Assembly: GCA_020726505.1 (NCBI GenBank) | Contig: JAHLEZ010000007.1 | Coordinates: 1,054,001 to 1,118,000, forward strand | Direction of reading: 5' to 3' | Source: Leptodontidium sp. MPI-SDFR-AT-0119 | Taxonomy: Eukaryota; Ascomycota; Leotiomycetes; Helotiales; Leptodontidiaceae | Length of the DNA stretch: 64,000 nt | Shown here: positions 1-11,403 of the stretch, in pieces | Layout of the letters: the number at the start of each line of letters is the position of its first letter | Position numbering within the stretch: position 1 is the stretch's first letter | Program-made: the position numbers and the translations under genes | Notes under the pieces: model-generated | Database searches by the model: none | What the model was told of the DNA's origin: nothing | What the model saw: the letters and a program-made list of their open reading frames with translations, nothing else

Positions 1-159
1 GCAAGCGTGGATAGGTGGGATGTAATTAATTAGCATTAAGTAAGGGGTTTAAGGTTTGTTACCCCACTCTCTCTGAATAATGTTCCGTCTGAGGATCTCT
101 AGGTCTGACCAGGAAATATAGCCAGTGATTCGGAACCTTGTTGAGTGAAGGGACCTGCA

Positions 160-309
160 TCAGATTGTGTTTAAGGCTGGGATATAAGTTATAGTATTGT
201 CTGCGCCGAGCGCTTTCTCGTACCCTCGCAGCGCCCGCTGGTATATCAGCTCTGCCTCGACCAGCTTGCGTTGGTCGGCGTAGAGGACCCCCAGGTCTCC
301 CAAACCTTG
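160..309 (-). pseudogene. Decayed TPR (kinesin light chain / NLR-type) repeat fragment
   Basis: Read on the minus strand, this stretch gives a sequence of the type LGVLYADQRKLVEAELIYQ followed by RALRGYEKALGAD and TYIPALNTI. This is the typical 42-residue tetratricopeptide unit found in arrays behind NB-ARC/NACHT domains of fungal NLR-like proteins. The frame then meets a TGA and similarity fades. No start codon or nucleotide-binding domain is present in the window, though the remainder could lie outside the left edge. It sits just downstream of the HET-domain gene on the same strand. I read it as a leftover of a larger gene; the repeat identity is fairly clear, the parent gene is inference. 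Confidence 0.55.
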
Positions 310-370
310 TTAATTTCTGTAGTCGAGTTCACGTAAAAGGTTCCTGACTGGCGTCTTGTCTAAAACTCAT

Positions 371-2824
371 TCAAACAATAGTTAATGTCTTTCGCCCCCA
401 TCCAAGCAAGGCTGCATGCTGCTGGGACCCCACGATCCACTCCGCCATTGCATCAGAGCAACCAAACACTCCAATTCGTCTACATATCTCTTCATCGCCA
501 CTTGATTTCTCCAGGATAATCCCATCAGGTATTGTACTATCCAAATTAGGCTTGAGGGGTTTCTCTCCGGCTTGTCGCACGGCCAACTTCAATAGCCACA
601 GTTCTGCGACATCGGTTGGCGATCCAAAATCCATAGAGAGACTGCAAATTCCCGATCCGAGTGGATCCACAACATCCTTCTGATCCTTCATTGCATACTG
701 ATAGACACCACCGTGTTTCTCGACTTTGCCATCGCTGATCACCTCTGGCTTTAGCTTTTCAGCCTCGTGGTCCCATTCCTCCTTTATGTGAATCGTGCTT
801 TGGGTTGGGTTGAATCTTCTGACCGGGCCACATATAGTAATCGATCCAGAGAAGACTTGACCCAGCGGATTCAAAGGTTCTGTCTCGAGTTTGAAGTCGA
901 CAAGCTCAATTTCGAACTTTCGTTCGTCTTCGAACTGGTGGGTAACAAATCCTTGGGTTGATGCCCAGCTCCATGAAGGAGCAATATAGGCCGAAGGTCG
1001 TTTCAAAGCTCCATTGAACCTTGCGCCCCAACACAGCCCAGCGGCAATGTCTTTCTTCCATAAGCCTGCCATGTACACATCTCCCGCTATCCGTTGAATT
1101 TTGTTCGCCAACCCTGAAATCGCGGGGAGTTTATCCAGCTCATTGGTTAATTGGCGCCCTGCAAAGCCTTCAATCAGTTGGTACCAGCGGGAGTAGATGC
1201 TAATCTTGTCACTATAAGCGGCAAACGTGGGATGTGAAGGAACTTCTCCTGAGGTCGGCGGGCTGTTGACTTCAGGAAGACTCAGGATCCACATGAGTTC
1301 TTTGTAACCATCATGCCCTCCTACCTGGAAAGTTTTGGACGATTCCTCGATATGCTGGTGATTGCACCGCCAGTTCAACATCTGTCTACCATAGTCCAAA
1401 ACCCGGGAAGGTAGAACGAGCTCCTGAAACGCCCAACTACGATCCCATAGCCTACCAAGGGCGTCGTCGAAGGACCATACTAAGTCAGATGGTGGCCACC
1501 GAATCCATACCCAATGTTCCGGACACATCGGGATTGGGCAAAGCTTGGTCATCAAGTAGCGCTCTGGGTCTCTTCGACGCAGGAATCCTTGGTCGCTGTT
1601 GTCCGCGGCGGATGCGTATATCGTGAGGAATGAATTGCCGTAGACCTCACTCATCAGCAATGACTCGTGACTCCAGTCGTCAGGTGAATCTTGGATGATG
1701 CAGAAAGAATCAATCCACAGATACCTGGGCAATATTAGTTGATCCCTCAAAAAGGGAGGTGTTGATTGGGAGGTTGACATACCGAATACCTAGTTGGGTA
1801 GCAACTGTGATGGCGTCTTGGAAATTGCGCGGGATTCGAGAGACAGAGAATCCAGCTTTTAAAGCTTCGTAGTTAGAGGTTGTGCATGTTCTAGTTCTTC
1901 GCGATCTTAGCTTGTAAAACTCCATCTGGTCAGGCTTGAGCACCCACATTTCTTCATTGTCGCCTCCAACTCCACCCCAACAATGACTGAGGGCAATATA
2001 TTTTCCCAATTGGCCCTCAGACTCGATCAACTTGACCTGTCCAGTCGAAGTGGCCTCTTCAAGGTCCAAGACACGGGACGGCAATAGTACATTGTCGTTA
2101 TTCCTACAGTACGGATGTTCAGATGAACAATTCCTGATCCAGGCTTTTTCTCGGGAGAATGCTTCGTCTGATGCCGGATTGTCCTCAACAAATCGGAAAG
2201 TGATATCCCCGTTCTCTTTCTTGTTACCAAGTTTGTCTCCTGGACAGTCTGGGAAAGTCTTTTAGTCTCTGAGCGGAATCAGAGTGGTCAGGTTCACATA
2301 CCCGGAAGGGTTGACCACGCAAGTTTGGGTGCCCTTGTACCTTCCCCATGTATATTTACCGAAGAGTGCTCCCTCTCTATCCGCAGGTGAGTTAAACCAT
2401 TCGTAATCTTGAAAGCAGAGTTTTTTGGATTGTCATGAAGCTTCACCATGTGGATCAACCGACATGTGTGGCATCCCGCCTCGGCAGCTTTCTTGAGATG
2501 ATCCCAGCTTTCGTGATGTTTCTGGCCAACCCCAAGAAGGTTGTATCCCTTTCGTGACCCAAGTTCGTCGAAGTCAAGCTTTTTGCACGCGTCGCATTGC
2601 TGGAACTCAGCCTCTCGCAGATCTACTGTTTGTCAATCCCTGAAGCCATGCGCACTAAATACTGAGCGAAAGGGGACGAGAATTTGCCACTTTAATCTTG
2701 AAATTAAGTTCCTAAACTCACATTTGGGCCATCCAGCTACCTCGGGGTTGTTCCTCCCGATCTCTAGAATCTCAGCGGTCCCAGCGTCTATTCCTCGTGC
2801 GCGGTAGTAATCGTCCATGTTCAT
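371..2824 (-). CDS. HET-domain (heterokaryon incompatibility) protein, 4 exons
   Basis: Model: complement(371..1724, 1783..2239, 2302..2625, 2722..2824), 745 aa; all three introns (58, 62, 96 nt) have GT-AG ends and keep phase. The HET domain core is plain: YIALSHCWGG near residue 223 and YLWIDSFCIIQDSPDDW near residue 296, followed by the usual SFLTIYASAA block. The N-terminal part carries CDACKKL and CHTCRLIH cysteine pairs, the pre-HET segment common in Leotiomycetes and Dothideomycetes HET proteins. HET proteins trigger cell death when incompatible individuals fuse; most are uncharacterised. A start two codons downstream (at 2818) is possible. The gene is head to head with the sec18-like pseudogene, 518 bp between start codons. 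The C-terminal 300 residues match nothing I recognise. Confidence 0.85.
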
Positions 2825-3342
2825 GACGAATGTCGAGTATGTCGAAGCTTTACTTTAATCTATAAAAGTATCTCTGCACTGTGCTTGTTCTCTGGTCTTT
2901 AAAAGTATGAATAAATTAAAATTCGCGCTTCCTCAAGCAGGAAGTTCGTCGAATAAATAGGCTCGTGGCTCAAGCATGCAGCATCTCGGGAATACTGCTT
3001 CAGCCACGTTGTCCCCTGGTTTTGAGCCGCATCATTTCTGTTAGAAATATGGGCTGTGCTGCGTTGATCTCTGTACCTGCGTACTTATGATCACGCTGCC
3101 CCTATTTCCCCTATTACTCTGTACGCTCTCTCAGATAGAATTCTACATGCTTTTCTATCAATTTCTCGCCAGTGAGAAAGCCACAGAAACCCTGCGACTC
3201 GCTTCACCCAAACAAAGGCCAAGGCTGGTGCCTTCTCATAAGAACAGCTTGCAGGTTAAGCAATCTCGAGCTCTCCCACTCCGAGCCATACCAATTTTCC
3301 GCCAGCCTTTTATTCCCCAATCCTAAAATTCGAGTCTACGCA

Positions 3343-5872
3343 ATGGATGTCAGAAAGAATCTCTTTGGCGCGGCAGGAAACTATGGACGAGGACCAGCTC
3401 CTGTACCTGCTCATGGAGACGATGCACCACCCTCCAGTCACTTTTCTAGCCCCTCTGGTCCAACCCCACCACAAAGAGTGCCTGTTCCAAGAGGTCTGGC
3501 TTCTCCGGTTGGAAGGGTAACTCTCAGTATGGCGAAAATTGAAGACAGAACACTGGGAAACAGATACGTCTTTGACAACCTGTGAGCATATCTTTCAGTC
3601 AGGTGAATTATTCAATACTAATCGAAATTTCAGCTGTGCGGTATCCCCTTCCGACTTCCCTCCTTCTCCAGATGGATCAGACCTGTAGATTTTGATAAAT
3701 GGCCAACAAGTATTGACTGCAAGGCCTCTTCGGGGCTTCCAGCCTGGCACTATCAGCTTGTCGGACCCTCAACGAACTTGGTTCAATATTGGAATGATGG
3801 ACCGCATAATTGGAGAACCATACGATCCATTTTCTCAGGGGGGTCATTGCTACTTGGTGGCTCTTGACGTGGAGGTGGGCTTTGCTGCTCGGACAAAGAT
3901 CATGGAGACACCCTTTGATCAAGATGTACTGAGCGAGATGTTCAACCAGCGCTATGAGAACCAGATCTTTGCTCCTGGGCAGAGGCTTATCATGGACTTC
4001 AAAAATGTTCCGTTGGCTTTCATGGTACGAACCGTTCAGCTAGTCGATCTAAGCATGGCAAACGGAGACCCAACACCTACTGTCAGCGCTCCCCAAGCCA
4101 GAGGCATTCTCACCAAACAAACGATGATCACATTCTACAAAGATGCCAAGTCACCTATCAAGTTGAAGGGATCAGCAAAGCGGCCGGCCGCTAACTCCAT
4201 TATTGCCCCTGATTTCAAATTTGAGGATATGGGAATTGGCGGCTTAGATACAGAGTTTGGCGCCATTTTTCGAAGAGCTTTCGCTTCTCGAATTTTCCCT
4301 CCGGGCTTGATAGAGAAGCTAGGTATTCAACACGTCAAAGGTATTCTACTTTTTGGACCTCCTGGGACTGGGAAAACGCTTATTGCGCGTCAAATTGGGA
4401 AGATGTTGAACTCTCGACCACCCAAAATCATCAACGGTCCTGAAGTACTCAACAAGTTTGTTGGACAGTCGGAAGAGAACATCCGAAAGCTCTTTGCTGA
4501 TGCAGAAAAGGAGTATAAGGAGAAAGGCGATGAGAGTGGTCTTCATATCATTATTTTCGATGAGTTAGATGCAGTGTGCAAGCAAAGAGGCAACGGGAGT
4601 GGTGGAACTGGCGTCGGAGATAGTGTGGTCAATCAATTGCTTTCAACAATATCCTTCTGATCGGAATGACCAATCGTTTAGATATGATCGACGACACGCT
4701 TTTACGACCTGGCCGTTTAGAAGTTCACATGGAGATTTCCCTGCCAGATGAAAGCGGCCGGGCACAAATCCTGAAGATCCACACTTCCAAAATGAAAGAC
4801 AACGATATAATGGATCACGATGTGGACGTTCTCGAGCTCGCCACCCTTACCAAGAACTTCTCCGGAGCCGAAATAGGAGGTTTAGTCAAATCTGCTTCCT
4901 CATTCGCATTCAATCGACACGTCAAAGTTGGTACTGTAGCAGGCGTTAGCGACGACATCGAAAATATGAAAGTCAATCGCAGTGATTTCATGAAAGCGCT
5001 AGATGAGGTCAAACCTGCTTTCGGAGTCTCGGAAGAAGAACTCGAGACTGCTATGAGAGGCGGTATCTTCCATTTCAGCCCTCACGTTGAGAATATCCTC
5101 AAAGATGGCCGTCTCTTTGTAGACCTTGTCAGAACAAGCAAAACAGCCTCTCTCTTGTCTGTTCTTTTGCATGGTCCCCATGGATCAGGAAAAACCGCTT
5201 TGGCAGCTGCTATAGCAAAGGAATCCCAATTTCCCTACGTCAAACTCGTTTCCGCCGAAAACATGATCGGGTTCGGCGACATGCAAAAAATTCAATATCT
5301 AAATAAGGTATTTCAAGACGCACATAAATCCCCTCAGAATATCATCGTCATAGACAACATCGAACGAATCATTGGATGGACTCATATTGCTGCTACCTTC
5401 TCTAATCCAGTTCTCCAAGCAATCATGGTCCTCATAACCAAACAACCCCCAGCAGTACGTCTTTCCCTTCTTTTATCCCATCATTTTTACTAAACATTTT
5501 CTGCAGGGCCGACGTCTCCTAATCCTAGGCACAACCTCACAACGCTTAGTAGTTAAACAACTCGACCTCCAACAAATTTTCAACCGCGAGCTCGCAGTCC
5601 CCGCCGTGAACAGCTATGCCGAACTTGGGCGGATTCTACAAGAAATCCAAGCCTTTGACTCCCAAGGCGATTTAGCAGAGTCTCTTCATGAGCTGAGAGA
5701 TAGAACGGGACTGGATGTGGTTGGAGTTGGTATTAAGAAGGTTTTGCTTGCAATTGGCGAAGCGATACAGGAGGTTGGGAATGTTTCTGGGAGGTTTGCG
5801 GAAGTTATGGGGTTGCAGATGGACAGCTCGAGGGAAAAAATGTCCGAGTGGGGTGTGGAGTTGATACAATGA
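3343..5872 (+). pseudogene. sec18: Divergent SEC18/NSF AAA-ATPase copy, disrupted
   Basis: Exons 3343..3581, 3634..5454 and 5507..5872, with 52-nt introns at 3582-3633 and 5455-5506. The order of domains is that of Sec18/NSF, the ATPase that takes apart cis-SNARE complexes with alpha-SNAP: N domain (PYDPFSQGG, NQIFAPGQ, FKNVPLAFMVRTVQLVD), D1 with Walker A GPPGTGKT and Walker B IIIFDELDAVCKQRG, and D2 with GPHGSGKT and VIDNIERIIGW. Two lesions break it. TAG at 3686-3688 stands where the family has Tyr (DGSDL-stop-ILINGQ). At 4643-4644 the D1 frame jumps from DSVVNQLL to NNILLIGMTNR, missing 25 nt that normally encode KLDGVDQL. Adding 25 nt gives exactly 817 codons, so nothing else is missing. 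D2 has WTHIAATFSNP where the family is strongly WxPIGPRFSN, so this looks like a paralogue, not the essential gene. Confidence 0.85.
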
Positions 5873-7212
5873 GATATTTTCTCAACTTGTCTCATCTTTG
5901 TTAATCATTTTCTAACTCGAATTCATCATTTTCCTCTCATTGTTCACAATCCAAACGAATTACGGCGATGCGTCGTCTATTTCCTCTTCCACTGCTAACA
6001 CCACTGCCTCTTGCATCTCTCTCTCTATCTCCACTTCTCTCGATTCGCCCCTCGTCTACAACTGTCGTATCAGTAAACAGCTCGGCAGAAGGAAATTCGC
6101 ACCATGGTCGAGTTTATGCGGAAGGGAAGACGCGCTGAGTATGTGGTTGGGGCGAGGCGAAAGAAGTGAAAGGGGATATGGTGTGGATTTGGTGGAGGAC
6201 GTCGGAGGAATTGGCAGGTGTTGTTAGAGGGGTAAGTGGATGAGACAGGGCAGAAGGAGTGTTTCACGATAGGTTAAGACAGTTGTGGGTAGGTACTGAG
6301 GAGGGACACAAAACAATGCATAAATGACTTGAAATTTGATAAATGCTTAGAAAACAAACACTTCCGCATTGGCAGAATAGGCGAAAGGCAAAATTCCAAG
6401 GGTTTCTCCCTCAACCGCTCAATTGAGGAATGCTGCTTCTGACCCTTGATGCAGCGATCGCCAGAGCGTCATGGCTGAAGATACTATTGACCAGGCTGAA
6501 CCACATATCCGTGTGAGGAATTGGTCGGTAAGTGGAGATATTCTGAGGTCGGCGGTTCAAACTCTGGTACATTTGAGAAAGCCTTTGAAGGGCCATTCCT
6601 AATACTCGACAGCTGGCAAGGCTTCTGTGGCCGAAGAAGAGTTTCTGGAGGCATAGTGCTGTGTATTACCGAATGACTGTCGGGGAATATTGGTGATCAG
6701 GCTGGGGGTGCGTATTACCAGTCTCCAGGCTGGTGGCCAGGGTTGGAGATTGTCGATGGCGAGGAGGGGAAGTCCCAGCAAATGCTGAGCGTCGCTTTTG
6801 TCTCTTTGCGGGTCGTAGATCCTCATCGTGCGTATTGCAGATGTAAAACAGTCCTTAGCCAGCATGAATTGTCGCCTAGCTTTGCTTTCCTAACCCACCC
6901 CCCAATTCTTCACCAGCCTTAGCCAATGTCATACAGTAGTGCTTGAGCTTCATTACATCGAATTAAGATATTTCTGCATGTTATCCTTCTGTACCTGAAT
7001 TTAATTGCTCAACCCCCCCCCCCCCCCCCTTTTTTTTTTCCCCCGGCCTCTGCAGCTCTTCGATACGGGCGGCGGTGATTTTATTTGACATCTTACAATA
7101 TCAAGTAGTTTGTAAAATCATGTGATGTGATTGTTTCAATTTGACAGGTGAAGGGTTTTGTTCTCTACTGTACCGCACCAACTACCACGCTACCCAACGT
7201 GTCTCGACGCCA
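5873..7212. other. Intergenic, 1.3 kb, no gene found
   Basis: Several short open frames on both strands show no family pattern and no convincing splice structure. A homopolymer run of about 17 C followed by 10 T and 5 C lies near 7013-7044. Nothing else stands out. Confidence 0.5.
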
Positions 7213-7349
7213 ATGTCCACGAAGCACAGTCTCGTGCGCCCGCTTGCAGATTTGAGTAAGTTCCAGATTTCAACCTCATACCGGACATATGGTAAGTCTT
7301 TCGTCTTGTCTTGTGCATCGGATCTCTAATAAGCACGTTATATAAGCAG

Positions 7350-8159
7350 GATCTAGCCATTACAGGACCTGGAGAAGCCACATATAGAGGGGCGGTCGAG
7401 TACGGCGTTATTGAATCCAAGGGCGAGACAATATCTGGCGGAGCACCAGGGCTTGTTGAACGCTTGCCGTCCGGCGACGTGGTCAAATCACCATGGCCAG
7501 ACTCACGAGCAGCCGATTGTCGTAGAGATATGAGGACCGAGAACCAAATATACAAAAGACTGGGCCCTCATCCCCGCCTCGTAAGGATGATTAACTGGGA
7601 TCCCGACGAGTGCTCCCTTACTATGGAGTACATGTCAAATGGCTGCCTTCAAGATTACCTCCTTGCACACAACGACAAGATATCTACGACACAGCGTCTC
7701 CAATGGATACTAGAGGCGGCCGAAGGACTACAACTTTCACATTCCGCGAACATTCTTCATTGCGACGTGGAACCCAAGAACTTTTTGCTAGATGCAGACC
7801 TTGGCCTTAGGATTGCGGACTTTAGTGGCTCGTCGTTCGAAGGCTCGCACGCATCGGCATGTGCAAGCATGAGATTTTTACCACCTGAATTCAATCTGCA
7901 TCGCATGCCGACAGTTGAGGATGATTTGTACGGCTTTGGCTCTACAATCTACAGTATTATGGCTGGCCAATATCCTTTTCAAGAGTTGCCCAGTGATGAA
8001 GTCGAAGGGCTTTGTAAGGACCACGAGTTCCCCGACGTGACGGGAATACCTTGTGGAGAGATAATTGAGCGGTGCCGGCGTTGCGGATTTGTCTCTGCTC
8101 AAGAGATATACGATATAATTCAAGCAGAAATACTATCTTGTAAGATTGCTATTCAATAG
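7350..8159 (+). CDS. Fungal protein-kinase-like protein (atypical catalytic motifs); 5' end unresolved
   Basis: The open frame from 7350 encodes about 269 residues of a kinase fold. It has an EYGVIESK and DVVK strand-lysine region, a hinge LTMEYMSNGCLQDYL, catalytic loop ILHCDVEPKNFLLD, IADFSGSS, a degenerate APE (RFLPPEF) and DDLYGFGSTIYSIM. HRD is HCD and DFG is DFS; the Asp and Asn needed for catalysis are kept, so activity is possible. This compact family of small kinases is common in Leotiomycetes. The first exon is not settled: a donor at 7292 (GTAAGT) and acceptor ending 7349 look good, and an ATG at 7213 begins a plausible N terminus, but that exon is 79 nt and joins out of phase. Either the true start is elsewhere or there is a one-base error. 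Convergent with the APH gene. Confidence 0.65.
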   Translation, partial: DLAITGPGEATYRGAVEYGVIESKGETISGGAPGLVERLPSGDVVKSPWPDSRAADCRRDMRTENQIYKRLGPHPRLVRMINWDPDECSLTMEYMSNGCLQDYLLAHNDKISTTQRLQWILEAAEGLQLSHSANILHCDVEPKNFLLDADLGLRIADFSGSSFEGSHASACASMRFLPPEFNLHRMPTVEDDLYGFGSTIYSIMAGQYPFQELPSDEVEGLCKDHEFPDVTGIPCGEIIERCRRCGFVSAQEIYDIIQAEILSCKIAIQ

Positions 8160-8540
8160 CTCCTACATCGAGCTAATGAGTGCTTGCCAGGTCACAATCT
8201 GGAAATATCCTAACTATATGCCCAAACCATACAAACACCCCTTTGAGCTCGGTCGATGAGGGTTGTCTGCTTTCTTTAAAAATGTGTGTTTTGCCGTGGC
8301 TGTCGCATCATTTGACAAGGTGAGTTGTACTGTGCATGTAACCTCATGGTGCGTAAGTTCGTGGTTGCCTAAAGTCCCATGCATGCAGCTTGCTGCAATG
8401 GATTGTGCCACATGCTGGTAGGCCCCTTTTTGTCCAAAGCAGTGATGCAAGGGCAAGAATCGCTTCAGAGCATGCTCTGTGCCTATGCATAAGACGAGCC
8501 AGAATCCGATGCGGGACGAGCAGCTAAGAACCGATCAGGA
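8160..8540. other. Convergent 3' intergenic spacer
   Basis: Short spacer between the stop codons of the kinase-like gene and the APH-type gene. I see no RNA gene or repeat in it. Confidence 0.5.
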
Positions 8541-10052
8541 TCAGGCCAGAGTCGTTGTTTCCAGCGAGACTGAGTCTTTCATCGGGCCCGTCTGTTCCAC
8601 AGCAATCCCCTCGGCCTCGGCTTCTCTCTTCTTGGCCTCTAGAGCTTGTAGATCCAGCTTATATTGGCTCAAGTCCTCCATTTTCATCCTTATGAACTCC
8701 TCAACTTCTGTCTCGTTTGGAATACCAACATCCGCAAGCCCCCTCTCGTCGAGAAGAGGTTCGATATTGGGCCATAGCACTTCTTCATCAAAATTAAAAG
8801 TTTCGCGGATCAGTTCATTGAACCAGAATTTCCCGTCTTCCATAGATTGCCGCATCAGAATTGACATCTTCTGGTCCGCCGGAACTTCTTCGTCCATATC
8901 TATTTCCCTCTGCGCTTCTGCCTCCTCCAAGGACTTGAGGAATATCAGGAACTTCGTCTGGTAGCGAGCCTCATCAGAACTAGTCGAGGAGGTCGGGTTT
9001 TCTAATATCAGCCAGGATGGCGGAGAGAAGAGAAACTGATATGGGCCAGCATAAGTCCATTCCCAGTCAACCACCGCAACAATTTCCAAGGTACAGTATC
9101 CTCCTTAACGAGAATGTTTCCAGGCCGGAAGTCGTCGCAAATTAGTTTGAAGGGACCAGAGTCGTAATTATTGGAGACGAAGTGAGGCGCAATGCTTTTG
9201 ACTCGTTGGCGCAGGCAGTATTTGTGGCGAGCATCATCGACATCGTCGATAGAATTCCTTTGTTCGTGTAGATGCGTAGTGTTCTGCTGGACAAGCCGGT
9301 CCACATATTCTGTGACGGTTTGCAAAGGTTCTGACAAATGATCTAAGTGCATATATAATCAGTAGGAGCGCGCCTAGACTACATCTCACATAGTTCTTAC
9401 CGTCCACTCGCACATATCCACCTCTCTCTATTTCATTCATTTTCAGAGTCATTGGCGCAGACGTAATTGGCCAGGAAGTTGTGCCACCTTCAAGCCCGAC
9501 CAAGGATGGAGCCCCAATTTTATCGAAGTTGTGCATTGACAGTTCTAAGAGGATTTTGGCGATTTGGCAATAGATCGTATGGAGTGTCTCGTCGCTGATA
9601 TCTTTACGCAGAACAGGTCCCCATGACGGTCGAGGAAGCTCTTCCATGACGGTGCTGAGCGGTACACCATCGATCCATTCTTCGATGATGAAAGGGCCCA
9701 TTTCAGAAACGTGGTTGTCGGCAGCCATACCGAAAGCTATGACTTCTGGAACTGGAATGAGAGTCTTTTCTTTCAAAAATCTCATGACAGCAACTTCGCG
9801 CCGAACCTTTTCGTCGGGGTACATAACTTTGCCGGCAACTGGAAACCGTACCGCCCACTCTGTATCGTCATGGAATACTACCTTGAAGCACCAGTTGAAC
9901 GATCCATTATTCACCTTCACACAGATGCATTCATCGCCATTCCTGTACTTTGAAGCTACCTTCTCGACCCCTTGTGTGTTGTACTCTCTTAAATGATGGA
10001 ACCAATTCTCTACCATAGACTCGTGTATCTGGCTGACCTCGTCGGAATCCAT
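8541..10052 (-). CDS. APH (aminoglycoside phosphotransferase-type) kinase-fold protein, one-base frameshift
   Basis: Exon 1 is 9401..10052 and exon 2 8541..9342, with a 58-nt GT-AG intron at 9343-9400. It belongs to the large fungal APH-domain family of small-molecule kinases of unknown substrate. Visible features are the N-lobe (WAVRFPVAGKVMYPDEKVRRE, split here by reading), IIEEWIDGVPL hinge, the catalytic loop ICDDFRPGNILV and the metal-binding AVVDWEWTYAGP. Between these last two, at about 9089-9096, the frame shifts: the coding total is 1454 nt, one short of 485 codons. Both sides are well conserved, so this is either a very recent mutation or a base-call error. The C-terminal tail is acidic and helical, ending in ETTTLA. 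Confidence 0.75.
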
Positions 10053-11107
10053 GTTGTTGAAAAGAAAGTGTTTCTTGGATTAGCAGAAATCAAGGGATCG
10101 TCTGAGAACCTAAACCAGGAAACTTTGGAGAAGGACAAGTAAATGTGGTCAGTGTTTGTGAGACCGAACCTCGCATGAACTACGGAGGCCGAATCACTGT
10201 CAGGCTGCCCGGGCACCAATCAAGCACAACTCCCACGTGATTTGAACCCAGACCTACACCGACTATACATTTTGACAACTGTTAGTTCTTCTCAATCCAA
10301 CTTATATATGGGGTTTTATTGATCAGTAAATGGGGTTTTCAAAATCGTGCATCTAAAGTTACCCCGGTCCGCATTGCAACCCCCCCCCCCCCCCTTCAAA
10401 CCTCTTGCAAGAATTTATTTCAAGCTCTTCTGCTAAGCCGAACGAGCAGGAGTAGATATCTTTGAATCTCTTGACCCTTGGTTCACTACACACGGGAAGA
10501 TTCTCCAAAGACGGACGAGCTATGGTAGTCACTTAAATTAAAAGACGTTAAGTTAAGTTGCTGTTCCTTTAAATGAGAATGTAACTTGTGTGGTGTACCG
10601 TTCCCTCCACATCCTAATTCCTGCTCATACAATTTACAAGAGAAAACTCTATTTTCCTAGCTCTTCTCAAATTCCAAACCGTGTCAAATGGCTGTTGCCG
10701 ATTATCTGTTTGCTGTCATATCACACCAAATGATTCGTGCTAGCCTGCCCGTATTACAGAGAAATGAGGAAACTCTGGCAGAATAGACAAGTGATGAAGC
10801 AGGAGTGGATACCATAGCCTCGTATCATACGCATTACCAATACGACAGACTTTTACACTTACAGCACTAGATGTAGACTGTCCCTGTGATGGCTTCATCC
10901 GGTCTTGCGATTGTGGTCACACAGAGAAGAAGCCGAACCAGCCTCAAGCTTTTATGGTCACTGTACAGGGAGAGCAAGTTGGATCCTGACATCTTACTAC
11001 CTCCTCCGACAGTCACAGAAGGTGAATGCTTCAAGCCACTATAAAGTTTCCAGTTCGATGCGCAGACGTGAGCTCGATACCGATCTGCATTCGTGGGTGA
11101 CGTTCGG
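10053..11107. other. Intergenic, 1.05 kb, no gene found
   Basis: Upstream region of the APH-type gene up to the transposon. Contains a run of 16 C at about 10381-10396. No open frame with family similarity was found on either strand. Confidence 0.45.
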
Positions 11108-11155
11108 TATCCCCTCAAGCGGCATTTCGGTTGCCACTTTTAGCGCCTTGGCGGC
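11108..11155 (+). repeat. Left terminal inverted repeat of the piggyBac-like element
   Basis: Begins TATCCCCTCAAGCGG and continues with an inner block containing CCACTTTTAGCGCCTTGGC. It pairs imperfectly with 13104-13144 on the opposite strand. Confidence 0.8.
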
Positions 11156-11403
11156 CATTTCCCCCACCAAAAAACGAGGGGATTCAGACTTCTACCACAA
11201 CATCTCTATTCTAGGTTATAATACCGGGCAAAGCAATCGCTATCCTTACATAGGGAGACCATACAGACTTTACAGCCAAAAATAGACCTTTTCCTACACC
11301 CGGATCCCTTAATATTTGGTGGGATATTCGCTGAAAGCTCCCCCAAAACCTTCCTCCGGACTACCCGGGAAATACCCTCCTCTTTACATACTACACACCC
11401 CCT

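Noticed and set aside
7010..7045. Poly-C/poly-T run as a possible telomere or transposon end
   Set aside because: A single homopolymer run without repeats or flanking duplication; a similar C run at 10381 shows these occur alone. Could also be a sequencing artefact.
10205..10250. Reverse-strand GGTCTGGGTTCAAATC word like a tRNA T-arm
   Set aside because: No acceptor stem, D-arm or anticodon arm could be folded around it on either strand.
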